Notes: a model not told the origin generated them from the sequence alone. Positions 32,336 to 44,611 are shown, numbered from the stretch's first letter. The stretch is DNA of 64,000 nucleotides from Ascarosepion bandense (GCA_037127315.1 JBBBDQ010001156.1:1909501-1973500), one strand, 5' to 3'. Numbers and translations: made by a program.

Positions 32336-35300
32336 TATTACATTTTTTTTTAAATCTCACAGCACAAATAAACTTAAACTTATGTCAACTTTTTTCCATT
32401 AATTTTTTTTTTTTAACAAAATACTCTAGTAGTGATGTTTTGTTTCGTTGAGCCGTTGCTACGCCAAAGGTTTTTTTTTTTTAACCAGCGTCTTTCTCCT
32501 TGAATTCCAATCGCGTCTATGTCAGCTGTCGCTTGGCAGCCCATTTAGGACAAGGAAAACTCCGAACAACAACCCGCAATTCAAGGTGTTAATCGTGCCG
32601 AGGAGTGAATGGCTACTGCGTTATGAGGTCACAAACGATCCCCTACAGGCTTCGGGACCCTGTTTGTAAAAGACCGTTACCCAACGTGCCAGGCAACTTT
32701 GGGTGGACTTTTGGACCCGTGCGTCACTCGTGGGAAAAACATGAGAAATACAAATAGAAATAAAAAGTCCAGTATGGTTCTTCCAGTGGATAAACAGGGT
32801 GCCCGTCCTTCAGGAGGGAATCTACATGAGGTCGAAAAATCTGCCATAGGAACAAACTCCTACACAAAGAATGAATCTTCAGGTCCCCACAACCAGGATA
32901 ATCCTAATGATGGTCCTGAAAATTCTCCAGCTAGATCTACAACCGTATATTTAAAGAAAGAAAAAATAAAATGGTCTCGTGAGGAGTACAAAGTCGTTAT
33001 GACTGCATTTCATGAAGCGTTACTCAAACCTCAAAAAACATGACTCACCAAACATATGATATTTGGCGTGCGTGAAAAAGTTGATCAAGCAAATAGAAAG
33101 TATATTGACGAAAATAAATTAGCCAATGTACGAAGGTACATTATTCGTAATAACCGATTGACAGAGGCTGAAATTAATGAAATTAAAAGAATTGTAACAA
33201 GAAGAGACGAATCAACAAAATATGAAAAGGAACCGGAATCAGAATCAGAAATAAAAAGTAATAACATCAAACAAGCCACAGGTCATAATGTAGAAACCGT
33301 GAAACACACAAATCACTGCGAAGATAATGCTGTAAGTTTATAAGTGCTGGAAAGGTGTGATCTGAGTCAGTTAAAAGACGAAAATAAAACGAGTTCAGAA
33401 CACATCGAACATAATTATTTGACGGAAAATAAGAACAGTATACAGGAAGCCAAGGAAGAAATAAAGAACCATCTAAGTCAAATACAAAATATTACAATTG
33501 AGGAACGAGAACAGCTCCCAAAATTACAACCAACAATGAATAACCTCCGAACTATTAAACTCTACAATGCAGCACTCAAATTAATCTTGGATGAAGACAC
33601 TCATACAAATCTCAATGAAGCAATATATGCATCAGCAATAGCAGCAACAAAAAAATTGAACATCAAAATAAAAACAAGGCAGTTTCGCAGACATGAAGAT
33701 CCACCTTGGAAAAGAAAAATAGAAAAAGAAATCGAACAACTTAGAAGTGAACTATCAGTACTGGATGAACTGAGTAGAGGAATAAATGTAAGAATTAGGA
33801 AAAGCAGAAGAGTCGAAAGAAAATACAACATTAGAAATGAAAATGACGTCTTATCAACTAAAGAAAAAATAAAGCAAAAAATACAACTGAAGGCTCAAAG
33901 AATAAGACGCTATGAGAAAAGAGCAAGATTTTACAAACAAAACAAGATTTTTCAAACCGATACAAAGAGATTTTACAGGGAAATAGGTAAAAGAAGAATT
34001 GAAGTGACAGTCCCCCCCCCCAGAATGGAAGAAGTTACACAGTTCTGGGAAAAGATATGGGCTTACCCTAAAGAACATAGCAAGGAAGTACATTGGATTG
34101 CACAAGAGATAGAACGAATGAAAAATAAACCAGAACAGACATGGGCTGGAATTACAGAAGAGGATGTTAAATTTGCACTAAAAAAAGCACACAATTGGAA
34201 ATTCCCAGGTATAAATAAAATTCCTAACTTTTGGCTATATTATTTAAATACAGTACATAAAAAAACTAGCCAAAGAACTTCAAGAAATGGTTAACGATCC
34301 CACTAAAATTTCTGCATGGATGACCAAAGGAATTACATTTCTTCTACCCAAGAATGGTGACACAAACAACCCGAAAAACTACAGACCAATTACATGTCTT
34401 CCGACAACATATAAACTATTAACATCTATTTTTACAAAACAGACATATTTATTCTTAGAAATAAATGACATGATACCGCTTGAACAAAAAGGGTGCAAAC
34501 GTGGATGTTATGGATGTAAAGACCAATTGCTAATTAGCAAAATGATCCTGGAAAACTGCTACAGTACAAAGAAAAATCTTAGTACTGCCTGAATAGATTA
34601 TCGAAAGGCATTCGATAGTGTGCCACATCCCTGGATTTTAAAGACTTTAAATATATACAAGATATCGCCCGTCATCATCAATTTCATCAAAGAGTGCATG
34701 TCTATATGGAAAACAACCCTTTACCCCGATCATATAAATGGAACCTATGTCTGATGAAATAAACATCAAAAGAGGTATATTTCAAGGTGATTCTTTATCT
34801 CCCTTACTATTCTGCATATAATTAATAGCACTAACCAGTCAACTTAATAAGACAGAATGTGGTTATAAAACAGGCCAAAAGAAAATAAGCCATCTATTTT
34901 ACATGGATGACTTAAAGTTATATGCTAAGAATGATAATGAGCTGGAAGGTCTTCTGCAAACTGTAAAATGCTTCAGCGAAGATATTGGAATGAAATTCAA
35001 TTTGAATAAATGTGCTAAAGCTACAGATTTACGTGGATCAATACAAGAAACATCCTCAATTAGCTTAGAACCTGCTGTAACAATAAAAGAAGCTTATAAA
35101 TACCTAGGTGTAAATGAGAGCGAAAACATTCACCATAAAAAAATGAAAGAAATAGTGCGTAAAGAGTACTATAGAAGGCTACGAATGATATTAAAAACTG
35201 AATTTAATTCTCAGAACAGAGTTATGGCCATAAATAACCTTGCAATCCCAGTTGTCCAATATAGCTTCAACATCTTAAACTGGACTCTAAACGACATCAG

Positions 35301-36576
35301 GCGAATGGATTCTAAAAAAGAAAGTTTCTTTCTAAGCATAAGATGCATCATCCAAAGGCTGATGTAGACCGTCTATACATACTCCGTAAAGAAGGTGGAA
35401 GAGGTCTTATTCAGCTGGAATTGTGATACAAGACAACAACTATTGGCTTACTAACATACATAGAAACAACAAAGGATTGGATGATACAATTAGTAAGGCA
35501 ACATGAAGAAAGAAAGAAAAAATATTCAATTATAAAAGAAGGCAGTAAATACAAACAGGATTTACAGTTAGTAGATTCTGTAGAAAAGCAAAACAGAAGC
35601 CAAGAACCAACTATTGCGGCAAAAAATATGAAAATGAAAGCCAAAGATAAAGCTCTTGAACAGATGAAACAGCGCTGGCAAGACAAACCTCTGCCTGGCC
35701 AATATCCAGTACGTGCCAATAAAACCAATGTTGACAAAGTTAATACTCATCGATGGTTACGTGCATCTGAATTAAAGTCTGAAACTGAAGGTTTTATTCT
35801 TGCAGCACAAGACCAAAGTCTTTTCACGAGAAACTTTCAGGCAAATATTATGCATAATAATATGGATCCAAAATGCAGGTTTTGTGATAAGCACCAAGAA
35901 ACAAGAGACCACCTAATCTCAGACACTTCTGTGCTTGCTCCAAATGAATATAAAAATCGCCACGATAGAGTTGGGCAATATTTACATTGGGCAATGTGCA
36001 AACATTATGGAAAATCATTAAACAAACACTGGTATGAACATTACCCAGCAACAGTTACAGAAATAGAAGATGTAACCATTCTATGGGATTACACCATCTA
36101 CACAGACAGAAAAATTAAAGCAAACAGGCCAGACATCATTGTTAAAAACCAGAAGGAGAAAACTTGTCTATTAATTGATATGGCTTGTCCAGCGGATTGT
36201 AACATAGCAATCAAGGAATTTGAAAAACTGTCAAAATATAAAGACCTGGAAATTGAAATAAAAAAATGTGGAAATTGAAAACAAGAGTTGTGCCAGTGAT
36301 AGTAGGTGCACTTGGAATGATAAAAAATGGAGCAAAACAACACATTGAAAGAATCCCTGGAAACCCCAGCTTAAGAGATATACAAAAAATTGTCTTATTA
36401 AGTACAGCCCACACACTAAGGAAAACTTTATCTATGTAATGCTAAGGATGATAGGGAAGATAGAAAAAACATGAAATGGAGTCATAACAACACGCCACTA
36501 CCTGCCTTAGGTCTCCCCGCAGATTTGTTTGATAGTGAGACCAAAGCAGAAATCGAAATATGATGAAAAATTACAT
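32335..36576 (+). mobile_element. R4/Dong-type non-LTR retrotransposon, nearly full length, inactivated
   Basis: A single-ORF retrotransposon with a restriction-like endonuclease. About 400 bp of 5' region precede the coding part (about 32730). The lysine-rich N-terminal part runs to 34290, with in-frame stops at 33041 and 33341. Polymerase motifs follow: NPKNYRPITCLPTTYKLL, IDYRKAFDSVPHPWIL (catalytic Asp), IFQGDSLSPLLF and FYMDDLKLYAKN (catalytic Asp pair). The C-terminal part has HRWLRASELKSETEGFI, a Cys/His knuckle CRFCDKHQETRDHL that has lost its last Cys, and an endonuclease RPDII...LLIDMACP. The last block, VVPVIVGALGMIKNGAKQHI, continues in another frame to a stop near 36438. At least four frameshifts and several stops inactivate it. 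It ends in TAA repeats. Confidence 0.88.
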
Positions 36577-36590
36577 AATAATAATAATAA
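36574..36590. repeat. Short (TAA)n joining two Dong copies
   Basis: About five TAA units form the 3' end of the first copy and directly precede the 5'-truncated second copy. Confidence 0.9.
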
Positions 36591-37351
36591 GGCCTTATTC
36601 TTGCAGCGCAAGACAAAAGTCTTTTTACTAGGAAATTTCAGGCAAATATTGTACATAATAATGTGGATGTTCTCTGATAAATACCAAGAAACAATAGACC
36701 ATCTAATCTCAGGATGTTCTGTACTTGCCCCAAATGAATATAAAAATCGTCAGGATAGAGTGGGACAATATTTACATTGGACAATGTGCAAACACTATGG
36801 AAAATATGTAAACAAACACTGGTATAAATGTCACCCAGCTCCGGTTACAGAAATAGAAGATGTCACCATTCTTTGGGATTACACCATCTACACAGACAGA
36901 AAAACTGAAGCAAATGGACCGGACATTATTTTAAAAAAAACATGCCTATTAATTGATATAGCTTGTCCAGCGGACTGTAACATAGCAACCAAGGAATTCG
37001 AAAAACTGTCAAAATATAAAGACCTTGAAATTGAAATAAAAAGAATATGTGAAAATTGAAAATAAAAGTCGTGCCAGTGATAGTAGGTGCACTTAGAATG
37101 ATAAAATAAGGAACAAAACAACACATTTAAAGAATCTCTGGAAACCCCAGCTTAAGAATTAAAAGAATTGTTTGTTAAGTACAGCCCACACACTAAGGAA
37201 AACTTTGTCTATGTAACGCTAGGGATGTTAGGGGAGATAGAAAAAACATGAACTGGAACCATAACAACACAACACGACCTGACTTAGGTCTTCCTGCAGA
37301 CTTAGTAGGTAGTGCGACCATAGCAAAAATCAAAATATGATGAAAAATGAC
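36589..37351 (+). pseudogene. Second, 5'-truncated R4/Dong copy in head-to-tail order
   Basis: Corresponds to 35787-36577 of the first copy. It carries the second half of the knuckle (DHLISGC, keeping the His and last Cys but lacking the first two Cys after a small deletion) and RQDRVGQYLHW. The endonuclease block reads ANGPDIIL...LLIDIACP with a seven-codon shortening between its halves. The C-terminal block is in another frame. The 3' end is again GATGAAAAATGACATAATAA followed by TAA repeats. Confidence 0.9.
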
Positions 37352-37414
<63 letters not shown>

Positions 37415-37432
37415 GTTGTTGTTGTTGTTGTT
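37352..37432. repeat. (TAA)n(ATT)n(GTT)n mirror microsatellite
   Basis: About 30 bp of TAA flips to about 30 bp of ATT (its complement), then six GTT units. The TAA/ATT part is self-complementary and can form a hairpin. Confidence 0.95.
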
Positions 37433-37803
37433 TTAATGTTTTGATACAATGTTTTTGGATGCAGTCCAGCTCGTTTTCTACATGGTATCAATACGATATA
37501 TATAGTCGTATTTTATACTCGTATATTCGAATTTAATTTAAACTGTTGCACTCCATAAAAATGTAGGCAGTAAAATCTTGTCTGCTATGCTGCTAACATC
37601 AATCTCGTGATACAGACTGAGCTTATTGTAAGTAATGGAACATAAATAAAATAGAATATGAGCATGCACTTTTATCTTTATTTTGTCAAATTTTATACAA
37701 TTATTTTCTACTTATTTCGCAATGATTTATCTGATAAATATTTTTATAGTGATGCTATATGAAATATATTTGAAAATTTATACCACTAAGACATCACACA
37801 ACT

Positions 37804-37872
<69 letters not shown>

Positions 37873-39330
37873 TCAAAGAAAAAATTGAACACAAGTTAAA
37901 GCAGATTTTAAAGAGATACAATCTTATATACAATATAGAAATTCTTCTCTGTTTCTGAAGAAGCCATGTTTAGAACTTCAGATTCAATCTGCTCCATCTC
38001 AGACAATAACATATTCCAAGAACAAAAAATATCGAGTCTTTGGTTTTCCCAAATTGAGATCTTTGAGCTAGAGTCTCTTTCTATATCTGGAGAAAATATA
38101 TTCCCGGCAGAAATGGCGCCATAGACTTGTTACAGAAGGCAGATTTATGTTGGGCCCGGGCAGTCAGGATGAATGACTATCCATATTCGTTACTGTGTGA
38201 AGTAACACCAAATGTTTTGGCATATTTAAATAAAACTGTATTTGTTTCAATATATATATATATTAAGGAATTTAAAGGAAATCCACGAAACTGGCATTAA
38301 CCGACATATTTGAATTTTTATTTGTTTAACATTATTATATTTTAATGTATACTCGTGTCTGAGTCGAAAGATTATTAAACAAATAAAAATTCAAATATAT
38401 ATCTATATAATCCAAAAGAAAAAGCAGGAAGGTAAATCCCAAAGACACGATCCTAATTAATATTAATATTTTAACATTAAAAAATGATCCAGGTGGTGGG
38501 CGCAATGTAATTAATATCTAAATTACAGAGCCAACTATAAAATAAAATAAATTTTCGAAGTTCAATACCGTTTTATGATCATTTCTACGTGAAATCCCTA
38601 AGAGAGATTTCACATTTCATCGGCAGCTTATACTCGAAATAAAATCAGATATTACCGGCTGAAGTTCAAGAGTTTACGTCACAGAAAAAACTAGATGAGT
38701 GGTATTAATAAGTAGATAGCAATCAACGTATATTTTTTAGATTTTGGACAACATTACTTTTAGATTGAGTTGTAAGTGAAAAGTTTAAAAATTTGGCTTT
38801 GTCTAGCCCTAAAAAGGATAAAAGTGCATCAGGATAAAACTGCATTGTTCATATTCTATTATTGTTTAGAATACTCCGTGAAAAAAGGGTAGGCAGAAAT
38901 AAGCAGAAATTACGTGAACGTAACATTATTTGGTTTAACTCAACTTTTAGTCGTAATGTCCAAACAAACTTTTGTAAATTTTTCTCTAATTCAACAACAC
39001 TAAAAAAAAAACCCAAAGTAAATGTCTAACATATAATTTGGAGATAGTCTAAGCCTGGAGAATTAATTTTTATAGCTCGAAAATAAACGGGATGGATTAA
39101 CCTATGTCTCAAAGTGAAACGACGCATTGCGCTTGCAAGTTGCTGTAATGGCATAGTTAGCCTCAGCTTAGACCTTTTGCGCCCAGGCTAGAAGAAACTT
39201 TCTTGTTTGGTTGGTGTCCACGAACCTAAAAATGGGTATCCCTTTTGGTCACTCTATGGAGTGACGTCACGAAGAGGCCATCATATGACACACGTGTCTT
39301 ATCTCCACTAGAGATAATTACCTTCTGTAT

Positions 39331-39362
<32 letters not shown>
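37433..39362. other. Unassigned AT-rich DNA with a 24-bp inverted repeat
   Basis: (CA)n(TA)n at 37804-37869. A perfect 24-bp inverted repeat, 38306-38329 and 38375-38398 (arm core TTTGAATTTTTATTTGTTTA), with a 45-base loop. A TGACGTCA octamer near 39262 is noted but unsupported as a regulatory site. No ORF with a recognisable domain. Confidence 0.65.
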
Positions 39363-39366
<4 letters not shown>

Positions 39367-39741
39367 TACCGGCAATAATTATTAGGCCGCCCCAGTGTTT
39401 TAAAAATGATGTATTTCATACTGTTTTTTAGTATTTATTGCCAAGTAAATAATTGTTGATGAAAATTAAATGGTTCTTTTGTTAATATTGCACAATAACA
39501 TGTGCATCAAATGAATTTATAAATATTTAACAATTACCTATATTGCTATTTTGGCAATCAAAGAATGAATAAAATTAAGGGAGATTTGGACGAGTTCATA
39601 TTTGCTTCCTTGCCTTGTAAACTTTTGCAAAGTAATAATAACAAAAAAAAATTCTATTTTCATTTGGCAATAAATACTAAAAATATTATGAAATTGTTTT
39701 AAAAAAAATGTGGTGGATTACTAATTATGGCCGGTAGTGTA
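39363..39741. mobile_element. Mariner-like MITE
   Basis: The ends are inverted: CACTACCGGCAATAATTA on the left and its near-complement ending GGCCGGTAGTG on the right, with further similarity about 55 bp inward. TA-rich flanks suit a TA target. The 380-bp interior has no transposase ORF but contains TTTAGTATTTATTGCCAA near the left and its inverse near the right. Confidence 0.8.
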
Positions 39742-39782
39742 TATATGTATATATATTATGTATATATATATATATATATGTG

Positions 39783-39834
39783 AAATACATCAATTGTTTT
39801 AAAAAATGTGGTGGGTTACTAATTATGGCCGGTA

Positions 39835-39838
<4 letters not shown>
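39783..39838. repeat. Extra right end of the same MITE
   Basis: The last 50 bases of the MITE (TTGTTTTAAAAAATGTGGTG, then GGCCGGTAGTG) are repeated directly after a short TA spacer. Confidence 0.8.
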
Positions 39839-39870
<32 letters not shown>

Positions 39871-41355
39871 GAAAAATAAAAAAGCGAAAGAAAATATGAG
39901 GTATTTAAACTTTCATATTCTTACAAAAAATAGTTTCAATCTACAAATGTACAATCATTTCAACCTGGGGCAAAGTAAATTAGTCATAGGTGTGCATAGA
40001 TGATTACTTAGGACGGACTCGATGCTGCAGATGTAATGAGAAACTATGTACGATAAGTACGTTTGGCGGAAGTCTATCAGGAGCACTACGAAATTGCGAT
40101 ATCTATGATAAAAATAGATGCGACTCTATTGAATGAAAATCTTTAAGAAATCCGAAAATTGAAAAGATGAGGACAAAGAAAGAAAAATAAATAAATAAGG
40201 CATTCAGAAAGATGAAAAAGAATAAAAAAAAACGCAGGTATCTGTTAGAATGGGGAAGCAACAAAAGTGAAGGAATGAGATAGAAAAAAAACGAAAGAAA
40301 GAAAGAGAGTAACTAATGAGACGAATGAAAGGTACCAAGAAAGAAAGAAAGAATTGAATAAGGAATGAATGAATCAAATATATCACAATAAATGAATCAG
40401 TGACAATATATAAGAACAAAAGAGGAATGGTGTTAGGTTAACAGCGGTTTAACCATTCTGATAATGCATATATTTTTCAATGGAATAGCCTGAAGGAATA
40501 TTTTTATATTGTTACTTCTTAGGTCTTTTGCACAGAAAATTAAAAAAAAGGAAGTTACCAAATTAATAAAGCTACACCTACACATAAATTTATATAACAT
40601 CATCTCTAGCAAGAGTCACGATGTGTCCACTTCTAGATATAGACTTTTACGGTGTCTTTCGTGACGACTACGGCGCTGATATACTGTCATAACATACAAT
40701 CACGGTTCTGGTATATTCTGCCATATCTTAGAATCCCGGATCTGTTATATTCTGCTCTTATCATGAATGACTTTCACAATTAGACAGTTGATGAACAAAA
40801 TAAATGAGCTATTAGAAATATTATCATAAATACAAATGAGGAAATACTCAAATAACATTAACCATATCAACCTACTATAACGTATCAATGGAACACTATT
40901 TTTGCACGCGGAAAAATGTGACACTATTTTAGCACGACGGAGTGAAAGAAATTATTAGTGGTATTATTAATTGTGCAGATTATTTGTTCCAATATGAGTG
41001 GAGAGAAAAATAAACCTAATGGATAGTAAAATTGTTTCTTCGGTTGCAATATGAACGCAGCTAATGAATTGTGAAAAAAAATATTGCAAAATCTTAAAAA
41101 TCTTGGAAACTGGCTACAGTGAATTGAAAAAATATTGCAGGTGTAAGCGGCAAATCAGCCGTTATGTGACAAAACGGAAGCCTTACAGCTGGTGAAGTCG
41201 GAAAATAAACTCTAGTAAAAACATTGTTTAGGGATAGTAAAAAAAGGCCAAGTAAAGTTAAATCTTCAAATTATAGAATCGGCTGAGAACAGATTTTAAA
41301 ATCTAAAAAATAAATGGCGTTATCTGTTGGCTAAGGGAAAATGACGAAAAGAAAT
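39839..41355. other. Unassigned AT- and purine-rich DNA
   Basis: TA run to about 39867 and a GAAA/GAAT-rich purine stretch at about 40160-40380. No gene recognised. Confidence 0.7.
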
Positions 41356-41563
41356 TTTTTATTTATCATTTCACCCCAAACAAGGCATTCCACTGCCACT
41401 ATTGCGCATGGGGCTACATAGGGGAAGGTAGAGAAGGAGTGGTTAGACATAGGGAATGTCAGGAGGAAGGTGACAGATGAGTAAGGATACCGAGGATGAG
41501 GGTTGGGCAGATGGGAAGAGTGTTTGATAGAATGGGAGCAGGTTAGTGTGTTAGGGTGTAACT
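41356..41563 (-). pseudogene. LINE 3' UTR fragment
   Basis: The same 3' UTR as the copies at 19.3 kb and 22.4 kb, with the terminal CTTGTTTGGGGTGAAATG signature. No coding part. Homology stops at 41563. Confidence 0.8.
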
Positions 41564-42422
41564 AGAAATATTGCTATTTCATTAGTTAAACTAAGGGAAG
41601 GAAGTGGCTCCGATTCAAAGTGCGAAGGCGGGAGGGGTTTGATTAACTAAAGACTTGATTTGCATGAACACCCGCGTCCGTCATGCTTCCTCTAAGAATA
41701 TTTGAGACAAGCAGAGGGCCAAGTTCAGTCGGAGTCGGTTTTTAGTTGGAGTTGGAGTTGGTGCTGAGTTGCAGTTGGATCGGGACCAATTGAGATGTAA
41801 CGGCAAGGCAGAGAAGGTTCCCAACTGGTGAGTCACAGCCATAGAGACAGAGACGGTTACCTCTGATAAAGTTCCTGATTAAAGGTGTACAGAGACAGAG
41901 ATAGTTGGGTGCCAACCGTAGAGACAGAGTCGGTCGCCTCCGATAGAGTCCTGGCTGAAGATGTCAAGAAACAGAAATGAGGTAAGAAAGAGTTAAAGTC
42001 AAACAACGAACCGACCAGTTGCTGAGCTGAGCTAAGACTGATAAGACGAATTTACAGCTGCCATCCACCACACACACAAAGACCAATCTTCGGGAGTTTC
42101 TGTAAAGCTTCGGTGAAAAGACATTTTCACAGCGTCACATTGAATTAATGTACTGTCAAAAACACAACTTTTCCGCTACCTTCTGCTCCGTTCCCCCGCC
42201 ACATCAAATGCATTCTAAGAAATAAACAAAATAAAATAGTCCTAAAAAATCTCATAAGTCCGAATACATAATCCTCATTAACCCCATTAAAAAAATAAAA
42301 CTAATTGTGTTTTATATTAAATTTATGAAATTGGTTTATTAATCCGAATCTGACTACATATACTAAGAATGGTAATCTGGTGTTTGATACCAACTACTGG
42401 GATACCTAAAAAAATTTTCCTC

Positions 42423-42459
<37 letters not shown>
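41564..42459. other. Unassigned GC-richer block with imperfect tandem units
   Basis: Repeats built on GTTGGAGTTGGAGTTGG (about 41747) and on AGAGACAGAG followed by a Gly/Leu-poor stretch (about 41844, 41890 and 41925) make an imperfect 45-50 bp tandem. A start at TGTAACTAG immediately after LINE DNA raises the possibility of a solo LTR, but no matching CA end or target duplication was found. (TA)n at 42427-42458. Confidence 0.4.
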
Positions 42460-42460
<1 letters not shown>

Positions 42461-42515
42461 TCATCCACATACAAGCTTGTTTCGCTGTAGCACAGCTCAT
42501 CACTGTGACTATATG
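42460..42515 (-). repeat. SINE-A 3' tail fragment
   Basis: GTCATCCACATACAAGCTTG through CAGCTCATCACTG matches only the tail of SINE-A; the tRNA-like part is absent. It abuts a TA run. Confidence 0.75.
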
Positions 42516-42884
42516 TAAGAGATGAAAGTTTATTTCATGTTTGAACGTAATCTTCAGGCCATGTGTGTTGAGCTTTGGCATGACTATGTATATATACTTA
42601 TTAATGGTGCGTTATGGGTAGCATGGTCTATAGTATTATCCTAACAGTTATTGAGTTGGCGGTAAACGGTTATGTTTCAAATGATTCTAAATGTTATTGT
42701 GTAAAACTTATTCAGATTCTGAATCCGATGATTTAACACTTTACTTATTTTTTAAATATTGGTTATCTAATTATTTTTAATTAATTATTGAATTTACTAG
42801 TGTTTATACATATACATATATATATATATATACGTCATATTAAATAAATTGCATCAGTGTGTCTACTTAATTTTTAAAAACTCC
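42516..42884. other. Unassigned AT-rich DNA
   Basis: CTTCAGGCCATGTGTGTTGA (42553) is similar to segments near 47870 and 52280, hinting at another low-copy repeat. No gene. Confidence 0.5.
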
Positions 42885-43340
42885 GTTCATAATCTCGGAT
42901 AATCATTCGCGTATTGTAATTGAAGGATGTCAGAAATGAGCGATAACTTTGACAGATAATTTTATTATTCCTTTCTCGATGTTCCCAAATACTTTCAATC
43001 TTCTTCCGAGATCATCTTCATAGATGTGAGTTGTCATAACAAAAAAATAACCGCAAAACTGTGTTGCTAAAAATTACCGTAAAATTTCTTCTTGCTTAAA
43101 ATATAACAGTTAACAAATTGATAAGTATTCATTAGAACGTTAAAATAACCAAAAATGGAATCTTTTTATGTTGTAATGTCACGTGTCATGTCACGTGTCA
43201 TGTCACGTGTCATGTCACGTGTTAAAGCATGAAAAAACCGTTCTTTTTATAAACATTTCAGAACAGTACTACAGTATTCATAGCTGATTATATGCATTTA
43301 CGGCTTAAGTTTTTAATGGATATTGCCCTGAGGATCTGTG
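42885..43340. repeat. Family F copy, internally rearranged
   Basis: 42885-43035 matches 20770-20900 in reverse complement, while 43035-43340 matches 20680-20760 and 840-1110 in direct orientation. One half is therefore inverted relative to the MITE at 20.6 kb. Confidence 0.65.
43181..43224. repeat. 12-bp tandem repeat containing CACGTG
   Basis: Unit CACGTGTCATGT, about 3.5 copies, giving four CACGTG palindromes in 42 bp. The homologous place near 985-1000 has only one unit. Confidence 0.9.
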
Positions 43341-43389
43341 GTTTGCTTTTGTTTTGTTTTTTCTTTGTATAGGATAGATGTGTTATAGT

Positions 43390-44130
43390 CATTTTTTTTT
43401 AATCATTTCACCCCGAGCAAGGCGAAAACGCCACTGATGTGCAGGGGGTTACATAAATGTAAAAAGATTAATTAGAAAAGAGTGAGGAGTACAAACTAGT
43501 TAGAAAGGAACAATAGAAAGCTGAGAAAGCAGGTGCGATGACAGATACATAGGTGGAGAGAAAGGGAAGGTTATACAGGGGAGGGGAGAGAGCTAGAGGC
43601 CAGTAGTTAGTAGATGAGTATTGACTTTGCATTTAAATTTCTGGAGGTTGTAGCCGTCAGGAAAGCAAGAATACGGGTGTGAGTTCCACAGGCGGGAAGT
43701 GCGAGAGAGGAAGCTGCAGGAGTAGAATTGTCGTCCGCATTTGGCTAACCTGACTGTGAATGGGTGGGACCCAGTTGCCAGTCTGGTTGCACGGGTAAAC
43801 ACCTGTAGAGGAGGCATCAGTGACTTAAGCTCAGCCGAGCAGAAGCCATGAAAGTATTTATAGAAGAGACAGAGGGAGGCCACATCTAGACGATGGGGAA
43901 GTGGCTGCAGTCTAGTCGCCAGATCAGTACCTATCACATTACAGACTCTCCTTTGGAGCTTGTCAAGAACACTGAGGAAAACGGCAGGGGCACCGGACTA
44001 TAAATGGCAGCAGTACTCCATGCACGGACGGATGGTTGACTTGTATATATGCAGGATGGATTCAGGTGGAAAAAACATCCTGGATCGACCTAGTGACCCA
44101 ATCTTCTTAGCAGTAGATTTTGCTATGAAT
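43390..44130 (-). pseudogene. CR1/Jockey-type LINE 3' end
   Basis: C-terminal frame GTDLATRLQPLPHRLD, TRLATGSHPFTVR, SRTSRLWNS, CFPDGYNLQ is open over 43593-43937. Upstream the CCHLW motif carries a stop (TAG for Trp). The 3' end is CTTGCTCGGGGTGAAATGAT plus A-run. Nearly identical in its 3' UTR to the copy at 61.9 kb. Confidence 0.88.
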
Positions 44131-44429
44131 TCAATATGGATTCAATATTTTTTTATATTGTGAATGTAGACAGGAATATTGTTGTAGATGTCTAGAAATG
44201 GACGAATGGTCAGTCATGTGTAATGTAAGACGTCTAATTAACGTAGTTGCTGTAAATCTAACATATATTTGTTTATTTTTGTTTTTTGTTTTTTGTTGTC
44301 GCACATACATTCTCCTGAGAGACAGCTGAATTGATATATAATGTTGGTTTTACCTAACACATCAGCTGGTGGGGAGAAGTTATTAAATTAGAGGTATTGT
44401 ATTTTTTATAATATATTATTAATTTTAAT
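44131..44429. other. Unassigned DNA
   Basis: No feature recognised. Confidence 0.6.
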
Positions 44430-44611
44430 GTTTTATTAGGATCATCTGTCAAAATTGCAGCTCATTCCTTACATCTTTCAGTTATGATACACGAAATATT
44501 ATTCGTATGTATGAACAGATTTTATTTAAAAAAAGAAAGCAGATACAATGTTTGCAATTTATTTAATCTGACATGTCTGAAAAAAATGTTCTGCCTAAAC
44601 ACACAGACACA

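Noticed and set aside
32699..36278. Several separate small genes
   Set aside because: The successive ORFs are pieces of one R4/Dong polyprotein, separated by in-frame stops and frameshifts, with motifs in the expected order.
39258..39275. TGACGTCA as a CRE-type regulatory site
   Set aside because: An 8-bp motif occurs by chance in 64 kb often enough, and no promoter or gene is nearby.
41564..42200. A solo LTR retrotransposon end
   Set aside because: It begins TGTAAC against LINE DNA, but I found no CA end, no target duplication and no second copy in the window.
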